Assembly: GCA_012840395.1 (NCBI GenBank)
Contig: DULL01000017.1
Span: 18,941 to 82,940, forward strand
DNA: 64,000 bases
Source of the DNA: Clostridiaceae bacterium
Lineage (GTDB): Bacteria; Bacillota; Clostridia; Acetivibrionales; DULL01
Direction: 5' to 3'
The number at the start of each line of letters is the position of its first letter. Position 1 is the stretch's first letter. Positions 57,294 to 64,000 of this stretch are shown piece after piece. The notes below the pieces were generated by a model. It did no database searches and was not told the origin of the DNA. It worked only from the letters and a program-made list of their open reading frames with translations. Both the position numbers and the translations under genes were made by a program.

Positions 57294-59279
57294 ATGATTG
57301 ATATGACAAAGTACCTTGATGTTTTTATTGAAGAATCCAAAGAACTTTTTAATAATCTAAACCAGGCACTTTTAGAGCTGGAATCCAATCCTGATGATAT
57401 ATCAGTAATAAACGAAGTTTTCAGGCTGATTCATACGTTAAAAGGCATGGCCGGTACATTAGGCTTTGAAAAGACTGCCCAGCTGACACATAGATTGGAA
57501 GATGAACTGCAGGAAGTAAGAAGCAATAAGAAAAAAGTGAATAAGAAGTTATTGGATATACTTTTTAAAGCCCTGGATTATCTGGATGAATCTATTGAAG
57601 CCATTTCACAAACCGGCAAAGAAAGCGATAAAACATTCGACTTCTTTGAGGATACGGAACGTCAGGAAATCCAATTTAACAGTTATGAAGAAAGAATCAT
57701 ATTAACTGCTAAAGAAATGAGCATGAAAGCTTTCATGATCAGAATTGAGCTAAGTAAAGATTGTATTATGAAATCGGTGAGAGCTTTTATGGTGTTCAGA
57801 GCTTTAGAAAATTTGGGGGAAATAATAAAATCTGTACCAATTGTACAAGACATCGAAGATGAAAAATTTGAAAACGATTTTACAGTGGTATTATTATCTA
57901 AAGCTGGGGAAGAAAAAATTTATAAAGATTTGAGCAATATATCTGAAATTGAAAGAATCATCATCAAGGAAGTAGTACTAAATAAAAATTCTTTAGCTGA
58001 AGATGAAAAAAATATTATTGAACAAAAAGCAGACAAACAGAAAAATAATATAACTATCGACAAGCCTGAACAGGAGTATTTAATAAACAATCATTCTTCA
58101 GAGAAAGCAAAGAAAGCTGGAAAAACTGTCAGAGTAGATATAGAAAGACTGGATGTGCTTTTAAATCTTGTAAGCGAATTAATAATACAAAAAACAAGAC
58201 TGGCAGGATTAGAAATAAATGATGAATCCTCTGTATTTAATGAAACCTTGGAGCAACTGGAACGTATTACAGTGGATCTTCATGATGCTGTAATGAAAGT
58301 AAGGATGGTTCCTTTAGAGACAGTATTTAGCAGGTTCCCCAGGATGATCAGAAACCTGTCCAATGAACTTAATAAAGATATGGAACTAATTATCACAGGT
58401 GCTAACACTGAGCTTGACAGAACAGTAGTAGATGAAATTGGCGAACCACTTATACATTTATTGAGAAATTCAGCTGATCATGGACTGGAGTCTAATGAAG
58501 AAAGAAAAAAACTTGGAAAACCAGAAAAGGGCAAAATATACCTCAGAGCCTTCCAGGAAGGAAATCACGTAATAATTGAAGTTGAAGATGACGGAAAGGG
58601 ATTAGACTTTAATAAAATCAAAGAAAAAGCACTGGAAAAAAACTTGATTAACAGAGAAAAACTTAACTCCATGTCTGAGCAGGGAATTATTGAACTGTTA
58701 TTCATGCCTGGTTTCAGTACTGCCAATGAAATAACTGACATATCAGGCAGAGGTGTAGGTTTGGATGTAGTCAAAACAAAAATACAAAGTCTGGGTGGCA
58801 CTATAGATATTGCAACCAAACCCGGAGAAGGTACTAAATTCTCTATTCACCTGCCATTAACACTGGCGATTATGAAGGCGTTGATGATAACTTGCGGAAA
58901 TGAAAAGTATGCCTTAAAGATGGATTCAATCCAGCAAATCATTGAAATTAACTCCGCAGATATAAGAATGGTTCAAAAGAAAGAAGCAATAATGGTAAGA
59001 AACAACCTGATACCGATTTTACGATTGGACAAGGTACTGGGAGTTCCTGAAAAAAGTGAGAATGAAGATGTTTATACCGTAGTACTTGCCAAAAGCGGAG
59101 AACAGTTTATCGGACTTGTTGTTGACAGTATATTAGGACAGCAGGAAATAGTGCAGAAGCCCTTAGGTAAATACTTATCCGCCATTAATATTTCAAATAG
59201 TGCGACAATCCTAGGAGATGGTTCGGTTGCTTTAATACTTAATGTAAATTATCTTATACAATTGATAAATAATTTATGA
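57294..59279 (+). CDS. cheA: chemotaxis sensor histidine kinase CheA
   Basis: This roughly 661-residue kinase has all five CheA modules. P1 has phospho-His47 (RLIHTLKGMAGTLG) and a CheY-binding P2-like domain follows. P3 dimerisation begins VDIERLDVLLNLVSELI. The ATP-binding P4 has HLLRNSADHGLES, DDGKGLD and ISGRGVGLDVV. The CheW-like P5 is at the end. It phosphorylates CheY and, in most bacteria, CheB, although the CheB here has no receiver. Starts at 57282 (overlapping cheB) and 57294 are both possible; GGTGAT favours 57294. Confidence 0.95.
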   Translation: MIDMTKYLDVFIEESKELFNNLNQALLELESNPDDISVINEVFRLIHTLKGMAGTLGFEKTAQLTHRLEDELQEVRSNKKKVNKKLLDILFKALDYLDESIEAISQTGKESDKTFDFFEDTERQEIQFNSYEERIILTAKEMSMKAFMIRIELSKDCIMKSVRAFMVFRALENLGEIIKSVPIVQDIEDEKFENDFTVVLLSKAGEEKIYKDLSNISEIERIIIKEVVLNKNSLAEDEKNIIEQKADKQKNNITIDKPEQEYLINNHSSEKAKKAGKTVRVDIERLDVLLNLVSELIIQKTRLAGLEINDESSVFNETLEQLERITVDLHDAVMKVRMVPLETVFSRFPRMIRNLSNELNKDMELIITGANTELDRTVVDEIGEPLIHLLRNSADHGLESNEERKKLGKPEKGKIYLRAFQEGNHVIIEVEDDGKGLDFNKIKEKALEKNLINREKLNSMSEQGIIELLFMPGFSTANEITDISGRGVGLDVVKTKIQSLGGTIDIATKPGEGTKFSIHLPLTLAIMKALMITCGNEKYALKMDSIQQIIEINSADIRMVQKKEAIMVRNNLIPILRLDKVLGVPEKSENEDVYTVVLAKSGEQFIGLVVDSILGQQEIVQKPLGKYLSAINISNSATILGDGSVALILNVNYLIQLINNL

Positions 59280-59298
59280 TTTAGGGGGCGTAAATATA

Positions 59299-59745
59299 AT
59301 GTTTCAAACAACATCTTTAAATAATTATAGCCAGTATCTTGCTTTTAGATTGGGTATTGAGGAATACGGATTGCCTATAGCGAATATTAATTCCATCGTT
59401 GATAATGATTCTCCGATAACAAGAGTACCTACAGCACCTGAACATGTATTAGGAATAATTAATCTTAGAGGAGACATTGTCCCAATCATTGATCTTGCTA
59501 AAAAACTGGGTTTTGCTTCTGTAGATAATAATAACAAGAAAAAAGTAATAATTGCAAATTCAGCGGATTTATTTGTTGGGTTTTTGGTTGATACAGTTCT
59601 GGATGTTATAAATATCTCAGGTGACTCTATGGAGGATTCGGCTCCATATACAGACAGTGTTACCAGAGATTACTTCGCTTCAGTAGCAAAATATGATAAC
59701 CGGCTGATAATCATACTTGATATTGAAAAATTGCTTAAGGAATAA
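59299..59745 (+). CDS. cheW: chemotaxis coupling protein CheW
   Basis: This 148-residue CheW links receptors to CheA. The fold begins YLAFRLGIEEYGLPIANINS and has RVPTAPEHVLGIINLRGDIV, the core binding motif. TTAGGGGGCG precedes the ATG. It stands between cheA and cheC, as in other clostridial operons. Confidence 0.95.
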   Translation: MFQTTSLNNYSQYLAFRLGIEEYGLPIANINSIVDNDSPITRVPTAPEHVLGIINLRGDIVPIIDLAKKLGFASVDNNNKKKVIIANSADLFVGFLVDTVLDVINISGDSMEDSAPYTDSVTRDYFASVAKYDNRLIIILDIEKLLKE

Positions 59746-59772
59746 ATATTTATTTTCCAGGAGTGCTTATTA

Positions 59773-60405
59773 ATGGTATTTAAAGCAAATGGTTTATCGG
59801 ATAAGTATATAGATGTTCTGCGGGAGATAGGCAATATTGGATCTGGACATGCTGTTACTGCACTTTCGGAAATGCTTAATAAAAAGGTTAACATGAATGT
59901 CCCTAAAATCATCATTCTTCAGTTTAAAGAATTAAGCGAAATAATGAATGGAGCTGAAAGCCTGGTAGTAGGAATACTGTTAAAAATATCAGGTGATATC
60001 AAAGGGGATATAATGTTTATTTTAGATGCTGTGGCAGCTAAATTGCTTATAAATATGCTTATGGGTAATAACCCAACAGAAAAAGAAGAGAATGAAAACT
60101 TTAGTGAAATTGAAATATCAGCTTTAAAAGAAATTGGAAACATAATGACAGGCTCCTATATAACTGCACTGTCTATGTTGACTGGATTAAAAATAATACC
60201 CTCGGTACCCTATATAGCTATAGATATGGCCGGAGCTATAATAAGTGTGCCTGCCATTGAATTCGGAAAAATAGGCGATTCGGTTCTTTACATTGAAACC
60301 GAATTTTTTGAAGGAACAAACAAAGTAACCGGTGAATTTTTCCTTATATTGGAAACCGAATCTTTCGATAAATTAATGAGTACACTGGGAGTTAATACAT
60401 ATTGA
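59773..60405 (+). CDS. cheC: CheY-P phosphatase CheC
   Basis: This 210-residue CheC has two phosphatase motifs with the Glu-Asn pair: LREIGNIGSGHAVTALSEML and LKEIGNIMTGSYITALSMLT. Both look complete, unlike CheX-type single-site forms. CheC dephosphorylates CheY-P and binds CheD, giving adaptation. The start follows CCAGGAGTG. It overlaps cheD by one base (TGATG), a usual coupling. Confidence 0.94.
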   Translation: MVFKANGLSDKYIDVLREIGNIGSGHAVTALSEMLNKKVNMNVPKIIILQFKELSEIMNGAESLVVGILLKISGDIKGDIMFILDAVAAKLLINMLMGNNPTEKEENENFSEIEISALKEIGNIMTGSYITALSMLTGLKIIPSVPYIAIDMAGAIISVPAIEFGKIGDSVLYIETEFFEGTNKVTGEFFLILETESFDKLMSTLGVNTY

Positions 60406-60890
60406 TGAATAGAATCATTAAAGTTGGAATGGCTGACTTAAATGCAATTAAACATCCTGGAATATTGACAACTTTAGGATTGGGCTCATGTGTAGGAATT
60501 GCACTATACGACAGGGATAATAAGGTTATTGGACTGGCTCATGTGATGCTGCCCTCAAGTCAGCAGGTAAAAAACAACTCAAATATTGCAAAATTTGCTG
60601 ATACTGCAATTGAGAAACTTATAAAGGACATGGAACTGCTGGGAGCAAGTATAGAGAATATAGTTGCAAAACTTGCTGGGGGAGCACAAATGTTCGCTTT
60701 TAATGATTTTTCTGATACAATGAGAATAGGTATGAGGAATATCGCCGCGGCAAGAGAAAAACTTAGTGAACTTGGTATACCAGTAGTTGCAGAAGATACA
60801 GGAGGAAACTATGGTAGAACCATAGAATTATACTCAGAAGACGGGAGACTTCTTGTCAAATCAATAGGACATGGTATAAAATACATTTGA
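60405..60890 (+). CDS. cheD: chemoreceptor glutamine deamidase CheD
   Basis: This 161-residue CheD has the catalytic Cys in TTLGLGSCVGIALYD and His in IGLAHVMLP, with Thr/Gly-rich ETGGNYGRT-like AEDTGGNYGRTI near the end. CheD deamidates receptor glutamines and activates CheC. With CheC and CheB it forms the Bacillus-type adaptation set. The ATG at 60405 overlaps the cheC stop; a TTG one codon earlier is possible. Confidence 0.95.
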   Translation: MNRIIKVGMADLNAIKHPGILTTLGLGSCVGIALYDRDNKVIGLAHVMLPSSQQVKNNSNIAKFADTAIEKLIKDMELLGASIENIVAKLAGGAQMFAFNDFSDTMRIGMRNIAAAREKLSELGIPVVAEDTGGNYGRTIELYSEDGRLLVKSIGHGIKYI

Positions 60891-60915
60891 CAAAATATTT
60901 TTTGTGAGGGATACA

Positions 60916-61680
60916 ATGTCTGATAATGGTGCGCTTAACGAATTATGGAAGCAGTATAGCCGCACAGGAGATGCTTCCATAAGAGAAAAGCTGATAATCG
61001 AGTATTCATATTTAGTAAAATATATTGCAGGAAGATTAAGTATATATTTTGGTTCTAATGTTGAATATGAGGATTTAATTAGTTATGGTATATTTGGCCT
61101 TATTGATGCTATAGATAAATATGATATTAACAAAGGGGTTAAATTTGAAACCTATGCATCTCTGCGGATAAGAGGTGCTATAATTGACAGTATAAGGGAA
61201 CTGGACTGGGTACCAAGGTCTTTGAGACAAAAAAGCAAGGAACTTGAAAAAACATATCAGGAATTGGAGAACGAATTAGGACGGGCAGCCACAGATAGCG
61301 ATGTGGCCAACAAACTGGGGATATCACTCAATGAATTTTATAAACTTTTGAACAGCGCCAGTATTACAACCATTATGTCTCTCGAAGAATATATTGAACA
61401 AAATTATGAATTAGGAGTGAAAGATACAGATACCAAATCAGATGATGTACCTGAGAAATACGCAATACTGAATGAATTGAAGGAAGTTTTAGGGCAAACA
61501 ATTAATAATCTTCCTGAAAAAGAAAGGACTGTTATAACATTATACTATTTTGAAGAATTGACCCTAAAAGAAATAAGTAAGATTATGAATGTATCAGAAT
61601 CAAGAATTTCGCAATTACATACTAAAGCTATTTTAAGAATGAAAGGAAAATTAGAAAAATATAGAGCACACCTTAGCTGA
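60916..61680 (+). CDS. sigD: flagellar sigma factor SigD/FliA
   Basis: This 254-residue sigma-28 factor directs late flagellar and chemotaxis genes. Region 2 has EYSYLVKYIAGRLSIYFGSN and EDLISYGIFGLIDAIDKYD. Region 3 starts LDWVPRSLRQKSKELEKTYQ, which is typical of FliA. Region 4 ends with the HTH LKEISKIMNVSESRISQLHT. The ATG at 60916 lies after GTGAGGG; an in-frame GTG at 60904 is less likely. As in B. subtilis it sits near the end of the fla/che operon, so its dose rises as the long transcript is finished. Confidence 0.96.
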   Translation: MSDNGALNELWKQYSRTGDASIREKLIIEYSYLVKYIAGRLSIYFGSNVEYEDLISYGIFGLIDAIDKYDINKGVKFETYASLRIRGAIIDSIRELDWVPRSLRQKSKELEKTYQELENELGRAATDSDVANKLGISLNEFYKLLNSASITTIMSLEEYIEQNYELGVKDTDTKSDDVPEKYAILNELKEVLGQTINNLPEKERTVITLYYFEELTLKEISKIMNVSESRISQLHTKAILRMKGKLEKYRAHLS

Positions 61681-61696
61681 ATTATGTGAGGTAGAT

Positions 61697-63124
61697 ATGC
61701 TGGGTCAGAATAATAATAATGATAGTGATAACAGAACAAATGCTAAATCAAGCAGAAATTTTTCTATAACTTTATCAAATAATAAGTTATATGCTTATAT
61801 AACTCTGCCTAAAAATGAAGATGCAGCACTACCGACATACGAAGATATAAATAGTGCTCTAAAAAAATCTGGAATTATATATGGTATTGATCATGACAGA
61901 ATCAGGCAGCTTATTGCTGACCCTGTCTTCGGCCAGCCAATATGCATAGCTTCCGGCACCCCTCCTGTTAACGGTGATGACGGGAAAATAAAGCTGTTAT
62001 TTGATACTTCTAATCAATATAAGCCAACAATTACTGAAGACGGAAAAGTGGATTTCCATGAATTAAATATAATTGAAAGTGTAAGAAAAGGCCAGCAGCT
62101 TTGCGTTGTGATTCCTCCGACCAAAGGTGTTATGGGAAAAAGTGTAACAGGTGAGGAAATACCCGCCCGTGAAGGAAAGTTCCCAAGATTACCCAAAGGT
62201 AAAAATGTTGAGGCATCTGAAGATAATTTATCCTTAGTAGCAAGTATTGATGGGCATGTAAGATATGTAGATAATAAAATTAGTGTTTTCCCTTATTATG
62301 AAGTGTCAGGTGATATTGATAATTCTACCGGTAATATCTCCTTTATCGGAGATGTTGTTGTTAAAGGCAACGTTCTATCGGGGTTTACTATAGAGGCAGG
62401 AGGAACTGTTGAGGTTTGGGGTGTTGTTGAAGGAGCATATATAAAAGCCGGAGAAGATATTATTCTAAGACATGGTATGCGAGGAATGGGCAAAGGAGTA
62501 CTGCGGAGTGGCAGGGACATAGTTGCAAAGTATATTGAAAATAGCACCATTGAGGCAAAAAATGATATAAAGTCGGACTTTATTATGCATAGCAATGTAA
62601 AATGTGGAAATAAGCTTATTCTGACCGGAAGAAAAGGACTTCTTGTAGGCGGAGTATGCTGTGTAGCCAAAGAAGTGTATGCTAAGACTATAGGGTCACA
62701 AATGGCTGCATTAACAGAAATTGAAGTGGGAATTAATCCTGAAGTCAGGAAGAGAATAAGGGAGATAAAAGAGAAAATTCCTGTATATGAAGAAAATATG
62801 ATGAAATCAGAGCAAGTAATTAATATCTTATCCAGGTTTGAAGCATTAGGCACCCTTCCTGATGAAAAAAAAGAAATGTTATCAAAATGCAGGTATACAA
62901 AATCTTACTTTTCAAACTTACTACAAGAATTAAAACAGGAACTGCAATGCCTAGAAGCTCAAATACAGGGGAAAAATATGGGAAAGGTACACTGCAGCAG
63001 CCGGGTATATTATGGAGTTAAAATAATTATAGGTTCAAGCAGTATGACTATAAAGGAAAATATTGACCATTGCACAATATACCTTGATGGGGCTGATATA
63101 AAGATAGGCCCCTATCTTGGGTAA
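61697..63124 (+). CDS. FapA-family polymer-forming protein (DUF342)
   Basis: This 475-residue protein has an N-terminal DUF342 region with NGDDGKIKLLF and IPPTKGVMGKSVTGEEIP. A right-handed beta-helix of short repeats follows (GFTIEAGGTVEVWGVVEGAY, IVAKYIENSTIEAKNDI), then a coiled coil (about residues 355-420) and a C-terminal strand region. The FapA family is associated with flagellar or surface assembly, but its biochemistry is not settled. The ATG at 61697 follows GTGAGGTAG. It is probably the next-to-last gene of the operon. Confidence 0.85.
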   Translation: MLGQNNNNDSDNRTNAKSSRNFSITLSNNKLYAYITLPKNEDAALPTYEDINSALKKSGIIYGIDHDRIRQLIADPVFGQPICIASGTPPVNGDDGKIKLLFDTSNQYKPTITEDGKVDFHELNIIESVRKGQQLCVVIPPTKGVMGKSVTGEEIPAREGKFPRLPKGKNVEASEDNLSLVASIDGHVRYVDNKISVFPYYEVSGDIDNSTGNISFIGDVVVKGNVLSGFTIEAGGTVEVWGVVEGAYIKAGEDIILRHGMRGMGKGVLRSGRDIVAKYIENSTIEAKNDIKSDFIMHSNVKCGNKLILTGRKGLLVGGVCCVAKEVYAKTIGSQMAALTEIEVGINPEVRKRIREIKEKIPVYEENMMKSEQVINILSRFEALGTLPDEKKEMLSKCRYTKSYFSNLLQELKQELQCLEAQIQGKNMGKVHCSSRVYYGVKIIIGSSSMTIKENIDHCTIYLDGADIKIGPYLG

Positions 63125-63194
63125 TATAGCCTGGTATTATTTCCAAATAGTGCAAAAAAATACTTGAAAATTCAATATGAATATGGAGAGTTAT

Positions 63195-63668
63195 ATGGAA
63201 CAGTTTTTAATTAGTTTTATTTATACTGCAGTTTCATTGGCAATTATAATGCCTGTGTTTTTACTTGCTGAAAGAAGGATATTAAAGAAATTATTGCGGG
63301 TTCTGGAGGAGAAAAATGCACAACTTTTAGAAACCATTAAAGATGCTGATGAAATGCTGGATGAATTAAACAGGCTATCTGATTATATAGCAGAGCTCCT
63401 TGATGGTAAAAAGAATGAATTAATTAAACAAAAAGACGAATATGTGCTTCCCATTGAAACTGAAGTTGAAAATGAAATTGAAAATGAAGTTGAAACTGGA
63501 ATAGATATTGAAGCTGATGAAGGATTAAGCTTTAACCAGGAAAAACAGCTTCACAAGGAAGTATATGAGTTATTGGAAAAGGGGATGAGTTGTGAAGAGA
63601 TAGCCAGAAAATTAAATCGTGGTAAAGGTGAGGTTCAACTTATCATTGATATGAAAAAATACTATTGA
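63195..63668 (+). CDS. DUF6115-like membrane-anchored coiled-coil protein with C-terminal HTH
   Basis: This 157-residue protein has a single membrane helix near the start (FISFIYTAVSLAIIMPVFLL), a coiled coil (about residues 22-75), an acidic Glu/Asp/Val-rich linker with EVENEIENEVETG, and a tail that looks like a small HTH (LLEKGMSCEEIARKLNRGKG). I chose the ATG at 63195, 6 nt after GGAGAG; an earlier ATG at 63177 has no site. The family is often the last gene of clostridial fla/che operons. Its function is unknown. Confidence 0.7.
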   Translation: MEQFLISFIYTAVSLAIIMPVFLLAERRILKKLLRVLEEKNAQLLETIKDADEMLDELNRLSDYIAELLDGKKNELIKQKDEYVLPIETEVENEIENEVETGIDIEADEGLSFNQEKQLHKEVYELLEKGMSCEEIARKLNRGKGEVQLIIDMKKYY

Positions 63669-63706
63669 TTTATTAAGAATCATATGCTAAGATAATAAAG
63701 CAGCAA

Positions 63707-63780
63707 GCCGAAGTGGTGAAATTGGCAGACGCACTGGACTCAAAATCTACTTCGTGCTTTCACCCGTCGGTGTGTGCAAA
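63707..63780 (+). pseudogene. broken tRNA-Leu(CAA): 5' half only
   Basis: The first 26 nt are nearly identical to the tRNA-Leu at 63896: acceptor strand GCCGAAG, D-arm with AATTGGCAGACGC, and then an anticodon loop CTCAAAA (CAA). After the anticodon stem the variable arm runs into sequence without the TTCGA T-loop. The complementary CTTCGGC acceptor strand and CCA are absent. It is a partial duplicate or the 5' part left after recombination at a tRNA gene. Confidence 0.7.
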
Positions 63781-63895
63781 CCCTGATAATACGGGGTTCT
63801 TGAAAACAAAATAATTGTTTTGGTTTTAATATCCCTCCTAAATGTCCCTCCTAATTCTAAAGGTGGGTCAGGGAGAGGAAAATTAAAATAAACTT

Positions 63896-63981
63896 GCCGA
63901 AGTGGCGGAATTGGCAGACGCGGCGGTCTCAAAAACCGTTGGGTACTCCCCATGCCGGTTCGAGTCCGGCCTTCGGCACCA
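63896..63981 (+). tRNA. tRNA-Leu (anticodon CAA)
   Basis: An 86-nt class II tRNA. Acceptor GCCGAAG pairs with CTTCGGC and is followed by A and an encoded CCA. The D-arm has AATTGGCAGACGC, the anticodon loop is CTCAAAA with CAA, a long variable arm is present, and the T-arm is CCGGTTCGAGTCCGG. It reads UUG codons. Confidence 0.96.
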
Positions 63982-64000
63982 TAGAAACTTGTAGCTCTTA

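Noticed and set aside
63707..63981. Single tRNA-Leu gene with an intron
   Set aside because: The second copy is complete by itself, including both acceptor strands, so the first is a separate partial copy.

Overview
This window comes from a low-GC, endospore-forming, flagellated anaerobe of the class Clostridia. The evidence is AT-rich codon use, ATG/GTG/TTG starts behind strong Shine-Dalgarno (SD) sites, spoIVA, spoIIGA-sigE-sigG, pta-ackA, gatCAB, and a clostridial fla/che operon ending in sigD. Gene order resembles the Acetivibrio/Ruminiclostridium group (Clostridium cluster III); that placement is inference. Nearly every gene is on the + strand. The exceptions are an acidic lipoprotein and an LTA-synthase-like enzyme.

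Layout. 1-0.6 kb: C-terminal part of a large serine recombinase cut by the window edge. 0.7-3.4 kb: lipid kinase, then spoIVA with a good sigma-E promoter, followed by three tandem hairpin repeats. 3.7-7.7 kb: a one-carbon operon (formate channel, fhs, fchA, folD). 7.8-10.1 kb: lipoprotein, a small unknown protein, a nitroreductase. 10.3-13.5 kb: gatCAB. 13.8-16.1 kb: pta-ackA. 16.3-19.3 kb: a P-loop ATPase and an LTA-synthase-family protein. 19.8-24.6 kb: remains of a division cluster (5'-truncated murA, divIB, sbp, ftsA, ftsZ). 24.8-27.5 kb: spoIIGA-sigE-sigG. 27.5-34.7 kb: ylmC-like, nrdR, comM, dprA, topA, trmFO. 34.9-63.7 kb: a fla/che operon from flgB to sigD, fapA and a small coiled-coil protein. 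63.7-64 kb: a broken tRNA-Leu followed by an intact tRNA-Leu(CAA).

How the parts fit. The one-carbon operon can move formate, attach it to tetrahydrofolate and reduce it to methylene-THF. FolD has lost two residues of its cyclohydrolase site, and the adjacent FchA supplies that reaction. The fla/che operon holds the rod, hook, C-ring and export genes, a two-site adaptation system (CheC, CheD, CheB), a PilZ c-di-GMP effector and sigma-D, but lacks motAB.

Most notable observations: flhA is complete in one frame except for a single in-frame TAA. cheB is a bare methylesterase domain with no ATG/GTG/TTG start and an apparent ATA start. GatA has Ser where the catalytic Lys79 belongs. murA has lost its first quarter at a probable rearrangement point. 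The sigG ribosome binding site lies in a hairpin. The spoIIGA promoter keeps an unusually long -35/-10 spacing. I did not find a wholly new multi-gene system; the novelty is in these departures from expected genes.
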